This document shows positions 4,970 to 7,186 of a stretch of DNA of 7,186 bases, one piece after another. The stretch is taken from assembly GCA_021819535.1 (NCBI GenBank), contig JAKAQU010000148.1:1-7186 (forward strand), in the 5' to 3' direction. Every line of letters starts with the position of its first letter. Position 1 is the first letter of the stretch. The notes under the pieces are model-generated. The model was not told where the DNA came from, ran no database searches, and saw only the letters and a list, made by a program, of their open reading frames with translations. Made by a program: the position numbers and the translations under genes. The DNA is from Pseudomonadota bacterium. GTDB taxonomy: Bacteria; Pseudomonadota; Alphaproteobacteria; Acetobacterales; Acetobacteraceae.

Positions 4970-7186
4970 TCAAAGAGGGAAAACGCCTGACGCGGGTGAT
5001 GGTATTTCTCTAGCCGCGCCAATGCGCTGAGTAAACCGTGATGATCCCGCCCGGCGCCGAGCGGCGCCGAGCAGGGCATCGTTCACCGCCGCCGGTGACG
5101 CATCGAGCGGGAGCGCGAGGCCGCGCCCGCTCTCACGAATGCGCTCGCCCTGGGCGCCGAGTGCGAAGGCGATGACGAAGAGATCGGCACGCCACATCTC
5201 GCTCAGCGTATAGCACCAGGTCTCCGGCACCACCGAGGGCAGAAAGCCGATCGCGGCACCTTGCGCCGCGATCAGCGCGACCGCTTCCTCCGGCCGGTAA
5301 TCGCCGGTGACGAAGGCCTTTCCGGTGGCGAGCAGCGGCTCATCGCCGATCGTCACGCCGACGACGGTGAAGGCGAGCGGCAGATTCCGCGCCTCGGCGT
5401 CGCGCGCACAGGCGAGCAGACGGCGATATCCCTTCTCCACGCCGATCGCGCCGGCGAGCACGACGCGGACCACGCCGTCCGCCACCGGTGCTGCGGGCAG
5501 GCGGGGGCCGGGATCCTCCTCCCAGGGCACGACGCGCGGGTCGATCGCGGGGAAATGGCGGACCATCCGCGCCGCGACATCCGCCGTCGGCGCGACCACT
5601 TGCGCCGCACCTGCGAGCAAAAGCCCGGACCGTTTCCGGAGCGCCGGCGCCGCGATCGCCTCCTCGATCTCCCGCCCGGCATCGGCGATGCAGGCGGCGC
5701 AGGCCTCGACCGGCGGCTCGCCGCAATAGCTGCCTTCGGCGCCGAGTAGCTTGATGCGCGGGCAAAGCCAGGCGTAATCATGGACATAGACGTCATATGG
5801 CACGCCGAGCGCGCGGCAGAGCGCGAGCACCGCGTCGTGGTCGTGGCCGAGGAGATGATGGATTTCGACGGCGCGGATGTTTTCCGCCCGCAGCAGGGTG
5901 AGGAGATCGCTGGTCTCGCGCGGCAAATCGAAACCGAGATTGGGAAAATCGCCATTGGGAAAACTGCCATTGGGAAAACCGCCGGGCGCTTCCGCGCGGG
6001 CGAGATAGGAGCGATTGCGGCCGGCCTCCGCGCGCGGGCTGCCGCGAAGGAGAATGGCCCGCGATCCCGCCGCCCGCAAAGCCGTGGCCCGCGCCGCGAG
6101 ATGGGTCTCGACACCGCCGCCGCGGTCATGCCCGATCAAGAGCACCGCCGGCCGCGCGGCTTTTTCCCTCGTTGCCACCCAGCGCGCGCGATCGAGCCGC
6201 CGCCGCGCCGGCGCCAAGGGATCGGCGGCGAGATAGTGCTCGATCAGCGCATCATAGCCGGGATGCAGCCGCTCAAGGAGGGCCGCGTTGCGGGCGCGGA
6301 GCGCGCGCTGGCCGGTGCCGAACGAAACCCCGCCGCGATGGGCGACGAACACCGAAACCGCGGCCACGTGCCGGAAGCCGAGATGGCGGGCGCGGAGACA
6401 AAAATCATTCTCCTCGCCATAGCCTTGCGCGAACACATCCTCGCGGAACAGCCCGACCCGATCGAGGGCGGCGCGGCGGATGTAAAGGCAGAACCCGACG
6501 CCGACCGGGATGTCGATCACCTTGCCGCGCTGGGCGCGCGCGGCGAGTGCGGCGAGGCGCGAGAGGCTAGCGCCATCGGGCATGGCATTGCCGCCCTCCC
6601 GGCTTGGGTAGCTCAGCAAGGTCGCCTCATTGGAAAACGGGGTCGCGGTGGCGATCGCAGGCTCATGGTAGGCCGCGGCGCGGAGGCCCGCGAGCCAGTC
6701 TCCGGCGACCTCGGTGTCGCTGTTGAGGAGTACGACGTCATCGCCGCCGGCAGCCCGGATACCGGCGTTCGCAGCGCCAGGAAAGCCGCGATTGCGGGGC
6801 AGACGGATGAGGGTGATGCGGCGCTTTTTCGCGAGAGCCACGAGGTCGGCTGCGAGGTCGGGCTCGGGGCTTGCATCTTCGACGACGAGGATCCGGGTGC
6901 GTTTCGAGACGGTCGCGAACACCGACTCCAGGCAGGCGAGGGTTTCGTCGCGGCCGAGATAGACCGGAATGACGATGCTGATGGGGCGCGGCCGGGCGCG
7001 GGCGCGCTCGGCGGGCGAGCCGTGGAGATCGGCATGGATCGCGGCGTGCGCTGCAAACGTCGCGCGCGCGGGGGGCTTCGCTTTATCCGCGCAGCCCCCC
7101 CCCGTCGCTCGCGCGATCGCACGTGCCATTGCTTCCGCGCTCCGGCGCTCGGCCGTGGGATCGAGCGGGCTTCCGAGCAGATAGAT
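4970..7186 (-). CDS. Large glycosyltransferase with GT2 (GT-A) and GT4-like (GT-B) domains, N-terminus probably cut by the window edge
   Basis: The frame is open to the right edge. From ATG 7129 there are 719 residues, but 19 more codons upstream (YLLGSPLDPTAERRSAEA before that ATG) look coding, so the gene probably begins outside. Numbering from ATG 7129, a GT2 domain covers about 49-265: PISIVIPVYLGRDETLACLE, VVEDASPEPD, RNRGFPGAANAG, LLNSDTEV (the DxD-type metal site, S137-D138-T139) and GEENDFCLR (238-246). A GT-B domain covers about 327-690: LLIGHDRGGGVETHLAARA (N-lobe), VHDYAWLCPR (449-458) with nearby cysteines 456, 469, 477 and 480, VRVVLAGAIGVEKGYRRLLA (C-lobe), and PETWCYTLSE (635-644), an intact E-x7-E pair. 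Two transferase domains in one chain suggest consecutive sugar additions on a surface glycan. A 15-bp repeat lies in the N-lobe. The last 30 or so residues may be out of the original frame because of a 10-bp duplication (5053-5072). The ChW-like gene starts 18 bp downstream. Confidence 0.88.
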   Translation of the reverse strand: MYLLGSPLDPTAERRSAEAMARAIARATGGGCADKAKPPARATFAAHAAIHADLHGSPAERARARPRPISIVIPVYLGRDETLACLESVFATVSKRTRILVVEDASPEPDLAADLVALAKKRRITLIRLPRNRGFPGAANAGIRAAGGDDVVLLNSDTEVAGDWLAGLRAAAYHEPAIATATPFSNEATLLSYPSREGGNAMPDGASLSRLAALAARAQRGKVIDIPVGVGFCLYIRRAALDRVGLFREDVFAQGYGEENDFCLRARHLGFRHVAAVSVFVAHRGGVSFGTGQRALRARNAALLERLHPGYDALIEHYLAADPLAPARRRLDRARWVATREKAARPAVLLIGHDRGGGVETHLAARATALRAAGSRAILLRGSPRAEAGRNRSYLARAEAPGGFPNGSFPNGDFPNLGFDLPRETSDLLTLLRAENIRAVEIHHLLGHDHDAVLALCRALGVPYDVYVHDYAWLCPRIKLLGAEGSYCGEPPVEACAACIADAGREIEEAIAAPALRKRSGLLLAGAAQVVAPTADVAARMVRHFPAIDPRVVPWEEDPGPRLPAAPVADGVVRVVLAGAIGVEKGYRRLLACARDAEARNLPLAFTVVGVTIGDEPLLATGKAFVTGDYRPEEAVALIAAQGAAIGFLPSVVPETWCYTLSEMWRADLFVIAFALGAQGERIRESGRGLALPLDASPAAVNDALLGAARRRAGSSRFTQRIGAAREIPSPASGVFPL
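5053..5072 (-). repeat. 10-bp perfect tandem duplication near the 3' end of the large glycosyltransferase
   Basis: GGCGCCGAGC occurs twice in direct succession (5053-5062 and 5063-5072). Because 10 is not a multiple of three, the duplication shifts the frame. Downstream of it the present frame has unusually many A/T third positions (about 9 of 25 are G/C). Removing one copy gives a different tail with better codon use. Confidence 0.85.
5942..5986 (-). repeat. Three 15-bp tandem repeats inside the large glycosyltransferase (FPNG-type pentapeptide)
   Basis: GGGAAAATCGCCATT (5942-5956) and GGGAAAACTGCCATT (5957-5971) are followed by GGGAAAACCGCCGGG (5972-5986). On the - strand they encode GGFPNGSFPNGDFPN (about residues 383-397), a pentapeptide repeat of the form F-P-N-G-x. 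It sits between two secondary-structure elements of the GT-B N-lobe, where a loop is expected. The units are more A-rich than the surrounding DNA. Confidence 0.85.

Noticed and set aside
3774..4973. A 399-codon - strand frame overlapping the ChW-like gene
   Set aside because: Its translation is Arg/Gly/Pro-rich, without motifs, and overlaps a better-supported gene in another frame.

Overview
The window is GC-rich, almost completely coding DNA with strong G/C preference at third codon positions. It looks like an alphaproteobacterial chromosome, and I would guess family Acetobacteraceae from codon use and the style of the proteins. That taxonomic call is an inference; no rRNA or other marker gene is present. 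I see no tRNA, rRNA, CRISPR array, insertion sequence or phage gene. The longest stretch without a gene is about 45 bp (1945-1989), apart from a disputed 5' end of tspO at 650-793.

Left part, + strand (1-2520). Four genes are closely packed and probably co-transcribed: (1) the C-terminal end of a large membrane protein resembling COG5426 (membrane protein with a glutamine-amidotransferase-like domain); (2) a TspO/MBR-family membrane protein whose 5' end appears to carry a frame disruption; (3) an exported, Gly/Pro-rich protein with an ankyrin-repeat segment; (4) an exported four-cysteine protein of unknown function with a Lys/Ala/Pro tail.

Right part, - strand (7186 down to 2512). Three genes read leftward, probably as one operon whose promoter lies beyond the right edge: (1) a large glycosyltransferase combining a GT-A (GT2) domain with a GT-B (GT4-like) domain, cut by the window edge; (2) a 356-residue protein whose C-terminal half holds three repeats that I read as ChW-like (clostridial hydrophobic W); (3) a GT4 glycosyltransferase whose N-terminus starts with the HQNFPGQ motif. 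Together they suggest assembly of a surface polysaccharide or glycan; the ChW-like protein may be a carbohydrate- or protein-binding partner. The polymer itself cannot be deduced from the sequence.

The + and - blocks converge, and their last genes overlap by 9 bp at the stop codons with no visible terminator. Short tandem repeats inside coding regions are a recurring theme: a C8 run (738-745) near the tspO start, two 15-bp minisatellites (4006-4035 and 5942-5986), and a 10-bp duplication (5053-5072) that seems to have changed the reading frame at the end of the large glycosyltransferase. The two frame disturbances and the ChW-like/glycosyltransferase arrangement are the points most worth following up.
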